Shown here: piece by piece, positions 1 through 11,300 of the stretch
Position numbering within the stretch: the first letter of the stretch is position 1
Layout: every line of letters begins with the position of its first letter
Origin: Candidatus Phosphitivorax anaerolimi
GTDB lineage: Bacteria > Desulfobacterota > Desulfomonilia > UBA1062
DNA: 52,489 bases
Direction of reading: 5' to 3'
NCBI GenBank assembly: GCA_001896555.1
Contig: MPOS01000003.1
Location: forward strand, 1 to 52,489
Notes under the pieces: model-generated
Told to the model about the DNA's origin: nothing
The model's input: the letters and a program-made list of their open reading frames with translations, nothing else
The model's database searches: none
Made by a program: the position numbers and the translations under genes

Positions 1-58
1 AAATGGCAAACGTGGGAACCAGGAATCCTACCAGCGGTACATGATACTTGAGTTTCAT
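1..58 (-). CDS. 5' end of a divergent secreted or membrane protein gene (partial)
   Basis: Read on the minus strand, an ATG (complement of 56-58) is preceded by GGGGAGG (complement of 64-70) with a five-base spacer, a strong ribosome binding site. The nineteen complete codons give MKLKYHVPLVGFLVPTFAI, a basic start followed by a hydrophobic stretch as in a signal peptide or first membrane segment. The rest lies outside the window, so no function can be given. It points away from the giant gene. The insertion sequence begins only 62 bases upstream of its start codon, so its promoter has probably been displaced or disrupted. The call rests on one good ribosome binding site and 19 codons. Confidence 0.5.
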   Translation of the reverse strand, partial: MKLKYHVPLVGFLVPTFAI

Positions 59-120
59 ACGATCCTCCCCGGATTATGTAGCAGTTTCAAAACGCAAGAA
101 CTGCATTCAGTATAAATAAT

Positions 121-133
121 CTGAAGTTTCGCA
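121..133 (+). repeat. Left terminal inverted repeat of the insertion sequence
   Basis: CTGAAGTTTCGCA is an exact reverse complement of 1629-1641. It marks the outer left boundary of the element. Confidence 0.88.
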
Positions 134-195
134 CATAACCGAACACCATCAAATAGCATTCAAGGGTATGAAAATATTCATTTAAAGGTAGAAAA

Positions 196-259
196 GCAGC
201 TCCGGATTTAGTAATCTTGACTCTGCTAAGCAACCAGGATCACTAAACAAAGGAGCTGC
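196..259 (+). promoter_or_regulatory. Inverted repeat able to mask the transposase ribosome binding site
   Basis: GCAGCTCC (196-203) is perfectly complementary to GGAGCTGC (252-259), which contains the GGAG Shine-Dalgarno core placed five bases before the GTG at 261. RNA entering from outside the element would contain both arms and could hide the ribosome binding site. A TTGACT at 217-222, downstream of the left arm, is a candidate -35 for the gene's own promoter (its -10 is poor), so native transcripts would lack the left arm. IS10 and IS50 are known to use this arrangement against read-through expression. The fold is inferred from the sequence only. Confidence 0.5.
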
Positions 260-260
260 C

Positions 261-1621
261 GTGAAGAAGGATATCGCATTTTCACTTTCTCTTCAAAAGG
301 AAATTCAGCACAAGCGTTTATGTCTGGAATCAGAGGTTGAGAAATCATGGAGCGAAGTAGGAATCAAGACGCTACTGCATCGAGCAGGGATAAGTAAAGA
401 GAAGGGATTTGCCCCGAGCACACTGCTCTTTGTGCTGATTCTGTTGCCCATGATCAAGGAATCGCTCACAGCTTTATGGTCAGGAAAGTACTTCACTCGT
501 TTGCTCGAAGCCAGGAATGACACCTACTATCGATTCCTCAATTGTGAGTATTTCAACTGGCGAAAGCTGGTGACTCTGATAGTCTCTCGAATGCTTGCCA
601 GGCTTGATACGGCTGAGTTTGCACAGAAGGTGCTTATCGCCGATGATACCCTTCTTCATAAGACGGGTAAAGAAATGGAGCTGGTGAGCTACCACTTCGA
701 TCATACGACCAAACGTTCCCATCTCGGGTATCAGATGCTTCAGGTTGGCTACCACAACGGAATGGATTTCTATCCTGTCGATGTCAGCTTCCATACATCC
801 AAGAGAAGGCCAAACGGGAACTCCAAAAAGATGGACCGGCGCAGCAATGGATGGAAAAGGCGTAGAGAGGCCTTTGAGAAGAAAACCAATATGCTGATCC
901 ATATGCTTAAAGCTGCTGGCAGACAGGCATTGATGCTCGGTTTGTCCTTTTCGACAGCTGGTTTGCCTATGACACCATCATCGCACAGATCCTCGATATC
1001 GGCTATGGGGTCATCTGCCGGTTGAAGAGATCCCGCGAACGTTATCTGTACAAAGGCAGGCAACTCACCCTGTCTCAATTGTGGCACGAGGTAGCCCGGC
1101 ATGAGCTCCGCTGCATTGATTCATGGCAGGTCAGGGCAACCAAGATCACGGTTTCTCTTCCTCGTTCACAGGATGTCGCAATCGTTTTTGTGAGATGGTC
1201 AAAGAAACAGTGGCGTGCATTCTTATGCACAGAGCCCGAAATGGAGATACCGGAAATTCTCGATTACTATTCCCGCAGGTGGGCTATTGAAGTGTATTTC
1301 CGTGACTGCAAGCAACTGCTCGGATTGGAGAAATGCCAGGGGCAAACCCTTGATGCCCTTGTGGCCTGGACTTCCATCGTCATGATCCGCTACCTGATTC
1401 TTGTCCATATCCTTGCCAAAAGACAGATCCGAGGCCCCCTTGAACCCTTGTTCAAAGACCTCGCTTATGAGCATCTCCAGATCGCCTTCATCAAATCCTC
1501 CTGCGACCGCTTGAAAAATATCGTCATGCTGTCAAGTCAGCTATTTTCTTCAGATACCGATATTGACCACTTCTTCTACCTCTTGAATATCCTTGAAAAT
1601 ACCCCCATCAACTCGAACTGA
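261..1621 (+). pseudogene. IS4-family transposase, frameshifted by one base
   Basis: DDE transposase that would cut and join the element ends. GTG 261 is preceded by AGGAG (251-255). The first part, in the frame of 261, carries the first catalytic Asp in IADDTLLHKTG and the segment FDHTTKRSHLGYQML. The second catalytic Asp (VLFDSWFAYD) lies in the -1 frame from about 926 on, and the C-terminal signature YSRRWAIEVYFRDCK follows in that frame, matching Y(2)R(3)E(6)K exactly. The frame changes at CAGGCATTGAT (924-934); adding one G there would restore a continuous QGIDARFVLFDSW. No slippery heptamer is visible at this point, so a one-base deletion is more likely than programmed frameshifting. 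The ATG at 1022 is internal and not a true start. The restored protein would be about 450 residues, normal for the family. Confidence 0.88.
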
Positions 1622-1628
1622 CCTGGTA

Positions 1629-1641
1629 TGCGAAACTTCAG
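1629..1641 (-). repeat. Right terminal inverted repeat of the insertion sequence
   Basis: TGCGAAACTTCAG is the exact reverse complement of 121-133. It starts eight bases after the transposase stop codon. A TATAAT hexamer (1645-1650) lies just outside it in the flanking DNA, but no -35 element at proper spacing is visible. Confidence 0.88.
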
Positions 1642-1849
1642 TATTATAATACATATGGGCGGGAATAAAAGATAGTTCAGACCGTGTGTCAGGGAAAAGA
1701 ACTATCCCGTTTGTAAGAAAAAAATTTCCCCAAGGAATGGATGTCTTCCTGTACGATATAATATGAAAATGGAGAAAATAAAATATATTGACCACTTATA
1801 AGATAACTATGATTGGTAAGAAAATTGCAAAAGGGGTGAACTCAGAATA

Positions 1850-1865
1850 GTATTCAAATGAATAC
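1850..1865. promoter_or_regulatory. Operator-like dyad
   Basis: GTATTCA-AA-TGAATAC is a perfect 7-bp inverted repeat with a two-base centre, about 360 bases upstream of the giant gene start. Its size and symmetry suit a dimeric regulator binding site. No second copy was noticed and no regulator gene is in the window. Confidence 0.25.
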
Positions 1866-2064
1866 GTGCGGTGTATTATCTGTTTCGTGAGTGAGGGGCA
1901 AGGATCCGTGAGGACACTGTTGTTCGATGGTATGATTTTTGTGAGTGGTGTATATGGTCAGAACGATTTACCGATATCTCCATATCGCTCAATAAGCATG
2001 CCTCGAAATAGTTCATTCAAGAGATAGCGCCAGAGCCAGGGATCCCTTCCTTCTGCCTTCATGC

Positions 2065-2087
2065 CGTTTCCTTGCTGAAAGGAAACG
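2065..2087 (+). promoter_or_regulatory. Stem-loop in the presumed 5' leader of the giant gene
   Basis: CGTTTCCTT and AAGGAAACG form a perfect 9-bp stem with the 5-base loop GCTGA, 138 bases before the start codon. It is not followed by a T run, so it is not a typical intrinsic terminator. It could stabilise the leader RNA or slow transcription. The function is unknown. Confidence 0.4.
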
Positions 2088-2210
2088 CGATATGGATGGC
2101 TGATGTTTTGTCCTGTTCGGTCTTCGTACCTTCAGGGCGGCCATTTATTTTGAGAGCTGTTCGAGCAGAATGCACCTTTCGTATAAGCTGTGTATTTTGC
2201 ACAGTTCTTT

Positions 2211-2215
2211 GGAGG
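2211..2215 (+). promoter_or_regulatory. Ribosome binding site deciding the giant gene start
   Basis: GGAGG lies ten bases before ATG 2226. The reading frame is open from a GTG at 2190, but that codon has no ribosome binding site and would put 12 extra residues before the signal peptide. ATG 2226 gives the best spacing; ATG 2232 is a second choice. Confidence 0.8.
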
Positions 2216-2225
2216 ATCTCTGCTG

Positions 2226-2318
2226 ATGGATATGGGGAGAAATGTCAGTACCACGGTTGTACGATTGTTTCTTTCTGTTCTTTTATTTGTCATCACATCA
2301 ATGGGCACGGCACAGGCT
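2226..2318 (+). other. Signal peptide of the giant protein
   Basis: Residues 1-31: short N-region with Arg5 and Arg13, hydrophobic core [10 protein letters not shown], then a small-residue end GTAQA before AVGLD. It is a type I Sec signal; there is no lipobox cysteine. Confidence 0.85.
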
Positions 2319-5300
2319 GCAGTCGGGCTGGATATTCGGGCGGCAGAGCCCTTGAATTCATCCGGCCAGGTATCCGCGTATGTACTGAGGATATCCGATT
2401 GCAGCGAGGTGGTGGAGATCAAGGCCGGTCAGTCCTCTGCCCTAACACCGTATTCACCTGCCGACATACGGCGCCTGCCCGGCGACCCGGATGCCGGGGA
2501 GCTGGAATTCTCGCTGCAGGGTCCCGACCGGTTTCATCCCCACGTAGAGCTGACTTTTTTCAATGGCGAGGTGCAGACGTATAACGAGACATTCGCCACC
2601 GAGCCGAACAACCCCTCACTGAGATTTCAATCCGTATCCTTCGATGCCGATGGCAAGGATCAGCGGCTGAACATAGCGATTCAGGCATCTGATGACATAG
2701 ATATTTCGTACCTCAGCCTCCAGGCCATAGGTCTCCGCATATCAGAATTGCGTGCCGCCGGGGGCGTCATCTCCAGGGCAAGGCGACAGGCCTTTGCGGA
2801 TACCTCGGGGAGCGTCAGGATCTATCCGGATCACGATAACCAGGATATATTCGAGTATAGCCTGAAACTCGACTCGCCGCTGTCGGCCGAGGAGATGCTC
2901 CACAATGCCCTGGTTCTCGTGGAGGGCCATGCGGTTGATGCCTCGGGCAATCACAGTTCGTTCTCCGAAATCGTGATCGTCGGAGAGGACACCGAGGAGC
3001 AGATCCTCGGCATGGAAGTATCACCTTCCAAGATCATATTCACCAATGCCATGGAGGTCGTACAACTCATCCCGAGCATCGAGTTTCAGTTTCGAGGATG
3101 GGTGCCGCTGCCGGGGGCAGGGCACGGTATCGGCTTCTCTTCATCCGAACCGTCTCTCGTACATGTATCGAGTGACGGCCGGGTATATCCACTGGCTGAG
3201 ACGGGTGCAAGTCCTGTTTTCATCACCATTTCCATCTCCGGGCTCGAATCCATTCAGGTTCCGGTGGAGGTGTCTTTCACCAAGAAACTGACAGGCCTGC
3301 GGCTCAACGGCTATGCCCCGGGTCAGACGGTTGTCCTGGAAAGTCTCAACCGTTTCTATCCCCTGCCCACAATGCTTGGAGTTTTCAGCGATGGCACCGA
3401 AGCCCCGCTGACCGATTTCTACCGCGTACAGGCTCAGGTGCCTGCGGGCGGCGAAGAGATCCTGATCGTGGACAGCGGCAAGGGGATGCTCTCCACCATG
3501 AGTATTTCTGAAGATAGCCCGATGACAGTGCATTTTACACTCGTGCAGAACCCGGGCATCAGCCTCGATGTCCCGGTTGCCGCCAGGGATGCCCTGCCGG
3601 AGATTTCCTTGGATGTGCCTGACAGGGTCGAGGTGGGAGATACGGTCTTTCTGGCGGCTGACGCCTCTGACGATGTCGCTGTACAGCGAGTGGAATTCCT
3701 TATGGACGGAGTGGTGGTGGGCCGCAGGCAGGCAGCGCCCTATGTGCTGAGCATGCCGGTCGGCGAGATGCTGGAAGGCCAGGTGATCGAGGTCCAGGCA
3801 GTAGCCGTGGACAGTGCCGGTCAGATCAAGGAAACCCCGGTACAGGCGGTGACCATCGTTGCCAAAGAGGTCCCTTCAGTTCCGGCCTACGAGTTCGAAC
3901 AGCCGATCAACAATCTCAGGGTGGTCGAGGGCAGCCCCTATGTTCTAAGCATCGTGTCGAATCTCGGCATAATGCCTGATAACAGCTACGCAAGCGGTAT
4001 ATCATACGCCGAGTTTTTCGCCGACGGTCAGAAGATCGGGACTGCCCGGTTTCCGGTGTATGAAAAGCGGCCGGTCCCGAATCAGGGTAACAAGGAATAC
4101 CTGTACGAAGTCTGGAAACTCGAAGCGGTAGCCCCAGTCATATCTACCGAACAGACAAGCCTGGCAGTGACGGCTCGAGTCTACAGCGGAAACGGCGGTG
4201 TCTCGGATGCACCGGCAAAGCTCGTGAAGGTCATCGAGAATCTTCCACCGGCTGTCAGTATCGTCAGACCGATGGCAGACGGTATCGTGACTGCAGGCAG
4301 TCCGTTTGCCATCGAGGTGCAGGTGGCAGACGACACCCTGTCAAAGGGGACCATCATCGAGATTCTGGTCGACGACGTTCGTATCGCCGGGCGTACATAT
4401 AAAAAGGATGAAGAGGGCATATCCACCGGTGACTACGAGGTAGAGGTCACCAGAGAATCATTCACTCACCAGGTGGATGCCGAGGCCTTGGGCAGGGTGC
4501 TGGAGTTGAGCGCCCGGGTGGTGGATTACCACGGCAAGGTGGTCGTGTCGGAGCCGGTGCGCGTATCGGTCAAGGGCGATCAGGAACCGACCGTGGCTGT
4601 CAGCCATCCCGTCGAGGGCCAGCATGTCGTGTCCGGTCTCCCCCTTGAGCTCAGAGCCAATGCGGCTGACGATCTGGGGATCAGTCAGGTCGACTTTTAC
4701 ATAAACGACCAGCTTGTCGGCTCAGATTACCGGACTCCGTTTGCCGTCATCTACCATACCCCGTCTTCCATCGAGACCGAACAGCCTCTCTCTGTTTATG
4801 CGGTGGCGACCGACACCGGAGGGCACGTGGTCAAGAGCGAGATCGTGACAGCCACCCTCGGCAGGGATGAGGAGCCGCCGGTGATCAATCTTGCCTCTCC
4901 CCCGATCAATGCCACCGATAGCGGAGACGACATTGCCTCGATCGTCGAGGGGACCGAGACCGTAGTCAAGCTTGCCGGATACGATAACGTGGGCGTGGTT
5001 GAGGTCCGCCTCTCAGGCATCCGCAGGGTCGAAGGTCAGGGCTACCTCCTGACCGGCAATAGTTCAGATTCCATCGGCGAGGAAGAGGGGCTCAGGGTCC
5101 AGCAGCTCCCGGGTGCACTCAATGCCTACACCGCCTTTGTCCTGGTGCGGATGCCTGCGTTCAAAAACCTCGATGGGGTGCCCTACGACCGATATCCCAT
5201 CCAGGCCGTCGCCCGGGACAAGACCGGCAATACCTCAGAGTTGAGTGCGGTTATCGGGGTGTTCAAGGATCAGTCTCCCGAGGTCAGGGCCCTTACAAGC

Positions 5301-8300
5301 GACCGGACCCGGTACTTTGCCGACGACATAGTCAACCTCGAGGTGGTGGCCCGCGATGATCGCGCAGTCACAGGGCTCACGGTCAGTATGTTTGTAGACG
5401 GATCGACCGAACCCGTCCGGACAATCACCCACAGCCAATCAAGCGGGTTGGTGCCTATGGAGGTGGTCTCAAACCGAATCAGCTTCTCCCTGGCCGAACT
5501 CGGTCTGAGCAATGACGGGCACGAGCTCGTGTTCGAAGCCAGGGCATTCGACGCCATGGGGCACGAGTCCGAGGTGTGCCTGCTCCGTGCATCGGTTGTC
5601 ATGGACGGTGTCGGTCCGCAGGTGAGTATCGTGGAGCCGCCCGTGAGTGATCCACTTTATGCCGGCCAGAGCCAGGCCTTTGCCTGGCGGGCGGTTGACG
5701 ACTCCCTGGTTTCATCCGTACGCATAAGCGTCCTCGGCTCGGTCGTATTCGAACGGCAGTATAGCGGCTCTGCGTCAACCGACGTTGTCCAGGGAAGCGT
5801 GACCGTTGCCGTGCCGGCGGGCGCAGCCGAAATGGTCGTCAGTATCTCGGCAACCGATATCTACGGGAACAATGGTTCACAGGACTTCTGCTACCGGGTC
5901 GAGACCGACCGGGCGCCCGAGGTGTCCATACGCACACCTTCCGCAGGGTCCCGGTTCGTAGAGGGTGAGGCCTGTACGGTGAATGCTATTCTAACCGACG
6001 ACCGGCAGGTGGTATCGGCCGAGGTCATGATCCTCTCGGGCAGCGACATTCTCGTGCACCGGCCTTTCGACAGCAAGGGTATCCAGCAGGCCGAGGGTCA
6101 GGGCGGATACGCCAGCGTGGTGTTGACCGTTCCCACAAAGCCCCAGGGTGTACCCGAGCCTGTCAGTCTTGTGGTGAGGGCCTTCGACAGTGCCGGGCAG
6201 CAGGCCGAGCAGGCGATTGGCATCGAGATACTCGATGACGGCGAACCGCCGGTGATCAGTCTGATCACCCCGCAGCAGGCTGTGGAGATCTTCCCGGGCG
6301 AGAGTATCGACATCCAGGCAAGCGCTTACGACGAGACCCTGGTGGATACGGGCAGTATCGGGGTTTTTCTCATGGACGCGGACGGCCGGGTACAGACCGT
6401 GGAGTGGGAATACCTAGCACTCACCGAGAAACGTGAAGAAATACGCGTTCCCAACCCGGGGACATTGGGATCGATCGTGGCCGCGTACCGCCACCGGGTG
6501 GATGTCAAGGGCCGCATCCGCATCCCCAGGTCGTTTATCGATCACGCAGGAGAGCCCTTCGAGCTCTTCCTGAGGGCGAGCGACAAAGGTGTTAACACAG
6601 CAGAGACCTCCCGGGTGCCGCTGACCATACTGGCCGACACCACCGCACCCGAGATCAGGCTTCTGGAGCCGGTGTCTCCTCTGTACGAGCAGACCGCCGC
6701 ACACCTGCGCCTGTCCGTGACTGACAATATCGCCGTGGCCGGGTATACAGTCTTCTTCAAGACAGGAGAAGACCAAGCACTTTCAGTGCTCGTGGAAAAG
6801 AGCGGACTGGAACAGGACCAGGTATCCTTCCCGGGAGCCGGGGACAGCCCGATAGCTCTGCCGCTTCCCCAGCCTTCAGGGAATGCCAAGGCCCTGTTCA
6901 CTATCACTGTTGAGGCGGTGGATACTGCAGGGAACCGGTCCGTGGAGACCAAGCTCTTCGAGGTGCTCCCCGACAAGGCACCGGCTGTAGGGCTCTTCGG
7001 GAAATCGCCTTCCGGAGACTTTTTGCAGGCCGAGCCGGTGTCTCACGTCGTTGAGATAATCGATGACTTGATCATGAATAACCGGTACTTCCCCGTGCTT
7101 ACTTCTCTGGACGATATCCAGGCAGTCAGAGGTCCGGCCGGCATCACCACCCAGGACGACGGGCCTGCCGTGACCATGGCATACCCCGAGGCGGACGGTT
7201 ATACCGGCGCGATCTCGATCAATGGAAAACCCTATGTCACGTTCGACAACGGCGTGATGACCGTATACCCGCTCGTTCCGGCGACCAGGGATCATTTCGA
7301 GATCAATCCAGGCACCTTGAGTGCAGGCGTCCTTTACAGTCTGACCATCTATTCCGACAACCCATGCGGCGCACAGGTGATCACCGAGCTGGTGTCGGGC
7401 GGTCTGCTGCACCTGGATGATTACATCGACGAGAACACCACCCTCATCGTCATCACCCCGGACTTCTCGGCCGTGCCCGGTGCGCCGCAGTTTCTCCGGC
7501 AGATCCGCGTTGAACTGAATCGGGGCAAAGAGGTCGGACGGTTCACCTTCAATGGGAGGTCATACTCGGATGACGGCCTGGTTCCCAGGGTCGAGCTGCT
7601 CATCGACGAGTCGAGAGACGGCACCCTCAAGCCCGCCTTCATCGAGTCGCGGCCCATGCGCAGTCAGAAGGGTGCCAGGGAATATGCAGGGGTGGTCCTG
7701 CCCACACCGGTCGAGCAGTCCATAGGGAGCTACTCCCTGCTCGTCTACGCCACCGACCGTCTCTCACCGCAGAGGGGGCCCGTGGCACTGGGCGTGATCT
7801 CGACCGGGTCGGTCATGCTCGACGTCGAGGCACCAACGGTCGCAATCGTCGAGCCCAGGCAGGGCACCGTACTGGTGCCGTGCCAGAACATCGACCTGAG
7901 TCTGAGGGTCTCGGACAATTCCCGGACGCTTCGCACCATCCGGATACTCGAGAACCAAACACGACTGATCCGCGAGATCGGCGGCGCCTGCGACCGGAAA
8001 GAATATACCATACCCTATGAAGTGCCACGCGAGTACTCGGGCGGAGAGCTTGAGATCTCCGTCGTGGCTCTCGACGAGAGCGGCTACAGCACACAGAGCA
8101 GTGTGCTCTGTCTCCTCGACCGTAACGAGGCCCCGCTGCTCAAACCGCTTGCCTTCTCGAGCTACCCGGTGGAGAATGTCTACCGCAAGAGGATCACCGA
8201 CCCGGTCTCGCTCAGTGCAGGAGAGTTCTGGGTGAGGAGCGGTGAATCCTGCAAGGTGGAGTGCGAGCTCAGCGACGACGCCGGGCTTAAGGAGTTCTCG

Positions 8301-11300
8301 GTCTACCGCCTCTCTGCTGGCCAGCGGGCAGAGACCCTGTTCACCCGCACGTATCCTTATTCCTGTCCTGACAAGCCGGTCGTCCGCCGGAGCGAGTCGG
8401 TCGAGATCGTATTCGACCAGATCGAACCCACCGAGTATGAGCTCGCCGTGGTCGATACCTATGGCAACACGAGCAGCCGCGTTTTTCTGATTCATCCGCT
8501 CATGAACGTGGTGCCCGAGATCCGCATAACCGGCCCGGCGGACGGGGCCGAGATCGTTGCCGGGACTCTGAGCCTCAAGGTCGGCATCGTGGCGGCAGAC
8601 GACCGTGTGATCACCCAAGACTCGGTCCGGGTATTCGCCAACGGGATGCCGCTGTCGTCAGTGAGCGTGGGCGGCGACATCTCGGGCGGACAGAGCGCGG
8701 TGCACGAGGCATTTCTCTCGATATACGACAGCCTGGAGAGCAGGTACGGTAAAAACATTGCGGATGAGTACGGCGTGCAGAGCGGGGTGAACACCCTGAT
8801 GAGGAACTATCTCCTCACCATGCCTTCGGGCCTGTACCAGCCGGGTGAGGACTTGACCATCACCGCCTATGTCTACGACTCGGACGGTGCTGCGGGCATG
8901 GATGAGCACATCCTGGCGGTCAGAGCTGACGATGTGATGCCCGAGGTGATAGTGAGCCCCTCGCAGAGTTCGTATGGACCCATCGAGAACACGGATTTCA
9001 CGCTCTCGGTCCAGGGCCGTGACAATGTCAAGGTCAACCGGATCGAGATTTACCGGGCATACGGTGTGCTCACCACGCAATCAACGGTCGTGAGGACGCC
9101 CTACGAGCTGGTGAGGACGATCGATACCATCCCCGCCCGGGATTACGAGCCCATCGATCCCGACTGGATCGACACCCCTGTGTATGACCAGCTCATGCAC
9201 GTGAGCCGAATGAGTGAGATCCTTTCGCACTTCGAGGGTCTGAGCGCAGCGGACATCGCCCGTTATGACCTGTGGGTACGGGTGGTGGTCAGGGATTCGA
9301 GTCTGAGCAGGGAATCCGAGCATTCCTATATAATACGGATCGACGAGAGGCCGGTGATCGATATCATCCGTCCCGCCCAGGACAGCTATGTGGTGGAGTC
9401 GACCGATCTCACGGTCCGGGTGGATGCGTTCGACGATGTGGGCATTGCGTATGTCATGCTGAGGGCGGACTATCCCGGCGGCTCTCCCTCGTACGAGCTC
9501 AAGCTCCTGAATGCTCCCTATCACTTCTCGGTGCCGGTGCCGGCCTATGATCCGGACAATCCCGGCAACAACCGCGTCGATCTGACGGTAGAGGCGATCG
9601 ACACCTATGGGGTGCAGTTCAACGATCCCGACGGGCATGCGGTCTCCAAGAACGTATCTGTGCTCGTCATGCAGGACGATCCTCCCACCATCGAGATCGC
9701 ACAGCCTAAGGACAACCATACCCTCACCGAGGGGAGCTATCTGCTGGTGCAGACCGTAGCCCTCGACGACGTGGGCGTCGACCGGGTTGTCCTGAACATC
9801 AGCGGGCTCACCCAGGGAGACAGGAGCATGGTCGACCTCGAGTATCCGTACGAGTTCATCTTCGAGGTGCCGTACGGGCAGGCCGGAAAAAACCTCACAC
9901 TGACCGCATCGGTCACGGAAAAACGGCGGGGAGGCATCCCGCGGACCGTGGAGACCCCGGTGCCGGTCCATGTCCATGTGCAGCAGGACACCCAGGCGCC
10001 CGACATCAACGTTGTCCAGCCGGCATCGAGCGGCGCGACTGTGGTTGAAAAGCGGCCGCTTCAGTATCACCTGATCGTCCAGGACAACGTGAGGGTCAGC
10101 TCGGTGCGGGTCATGCTCTATGCCGACCGGAACCTCGACGGCCAGTTCAGCGAAGACGAGCGGGTCGAGGAAGCACTGCTCCTGGGTACGCCGTATAGCG
10201 GCACTCTGCCGGTAAAAACCCTTGACGCCTATCGTGCCGCAGCATCAAGCGATGATCGGCTGGCGCTCCTTTTCAAGGCGGTAGCCGTCGACGGCATCGG
10301 CAACGAATCAGTTGCGACCAGGCCCGTGACCCTGGTGCGCAACACCCCGCCCGAGGTGACCGGCATCCGCGTGCTGGACAATCGCGGGTTCAGTCTGGGA
10401 CAGATCACCGAGATTACCCAGGGCCGCCCCATCGTGCTCAATGTCCTGGCTAGCGATGCCGAGGCGGGAGTGGACAGCGCCGAGCTCCTGTATGCAATCG
10501 GTACTGTTCCGGAGCAGGAGGATTTCACACTGCTCGGGCAGGACAGTGCCGCACCGTTCAATTTCCATTTCCAGGTTCCTGCAGGCCCCGTTGGCGAGCA
10601 GGTCTTCTTCAAGGCCTGTGCCCGGGATATCGACGGCTACGAGTCATCGCTCAGTAATGTTCTGCTTGCCCTGACCATCACGGCAGACAAACCGCCCACG
10701 GCACGGATCGTCGATCCCGACAGCAGTCAGGCCGTAGTCATCGAAGGCGAGTCCATCGGCATCACGGTTGAGGTGCACGACGACCTCGGACCCGAGGGCA
10801 TTGACCGGGTGGTGTTCTATGTGGATTCTCAGCCCGTGATCTCGGTGTATCAGAACATGGCGGCGACCGACGGAGGGTTCGGGCAGGCACACCTTTACCG
10901 TGCCGACATCAATGCACCGGAAGGCGTGGACGGCTTTATCGTCCAGGCGGTCGCCTACGACATCCTGGGCCAGGCCGGTGAGTCACAGATGGTCCTGATC
11001 GGGAAGATCAAGGACACCGTGGTGCCCAAGGTAAAGATCCTCTCTCCCGTGGACAACGAGATACTCACCACCGCGGAGCCCATCCGGGCCATAGTGGGGG
11101 TGGAAGATGTAGGGGAGATCGATCGGGTCGTCATGACCTTCTACCGGCAGCATCAGGTGGGCGGCGAGTGGGTGACGCTCGATGAATACGCCCTGAACCT
11201 GTTCCGTGACGATGTCAGGCCGGAGGGCGACACCACGCCGGTGAGCGACCCGGATCACTTCTCATACATCTACTGGGCGGATTTCTCGGGCGGAGATATA

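Larger units (their letters stand above)
121..1641 (+). mobile_element. IS4-superfamily insertion sequence, 1521 bp
   Basis: The ends carry a perfect 13-bp inverted repeat, CTGAAGTTTCGCA at 121-133 and its complement at 1629-1641, with partial similarity continuing inward. Between them is one transposase gene with the DDE/YREK residues of the IS4 superfamily, and the length is usual for that group. The flanks are AT-rich (TATAAATAAT on the left, TATTATAATA on the right) and give no clean target duplication. The element separates the minus-strand gene at 1-58 from the giant-protein operon. Its gene is frameshifted, so this copy is probably unable to move without a transposase supplied by another copy. 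Confidence 0.88.
1642..2225. other. Gene-free leader between the insertion sequence and the giant gene
   Basis: This stretch is much more AT-rich than the genes that follow, and no reading frame in it looks coding. It holds an 8-bp inverted repeat GATAGTTC/GAACTATC (1671-1678 and 1699-1706, 20-base loop), a lone TATAAT at 1757-1762 without a good -35, a 16-base dyad at 1850-1865 and a strong hairpin at 2065-2087. The promoter of the giant operon must lie here or upstream of the insertion sequence, but I cannot identify it. I compared the leader by eye with the c-di-GMP riboswitch consensus and saw no match. Confidence 0.6.

Noticed and set aside
924-934. Programmed -1 frameshift in the transposase
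   Set aside because: No slippery heptamer or downstream stimulatory structure was seen at the junction. A simple one-base deletion explains it better.
1022-1621. Separate 199-codon gene starting at ATG 1022
   Set aside because: The transposase homology continues upstream of this ATG in the same frame (second catalytic Asp at about 950), so it is the C-terminal part of the broken transposase gene and not an independent gene.
1618-1650. Hybrid promoter formed by the insertion sequence right end (CTGACC and TATAAT)
   Set aside because: The spacing is 21 bases and the -35 is poor; only the -10 hexamer is convincing.
108-1652. Target-site duplication around the insertion sequence
   Set aside because: The AT-rich flanks (left TATAAATAAT, right TATTATAATA) do not form a matching direct repeat of any length tested from 2 to 10 bases.
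1671-1706. Intrinsic terminator at the 8-bp inverted repeat
   Set aside because: The loop is 20 bases, the stem is AT-rich and no T run follows on the plus strand. The minus-strand reading has TTTTATT after the stem, but the stem is still too weak.
2066-2225. c-di-GMP or other riboswitch in the leader
   Set aside because: By-eye comparison with the c-di-GMP-I consensus gave no match; only an isolated hairpin is present.
2072-2584. A 170-codon plus-strand frame overlapping the start of the giant gene
   Set aside because: No ribosome binding site, unusual Cys/Arg-rich composition, and it overlaps the signal peptide region of the giant gene, which is clearly the real frame.
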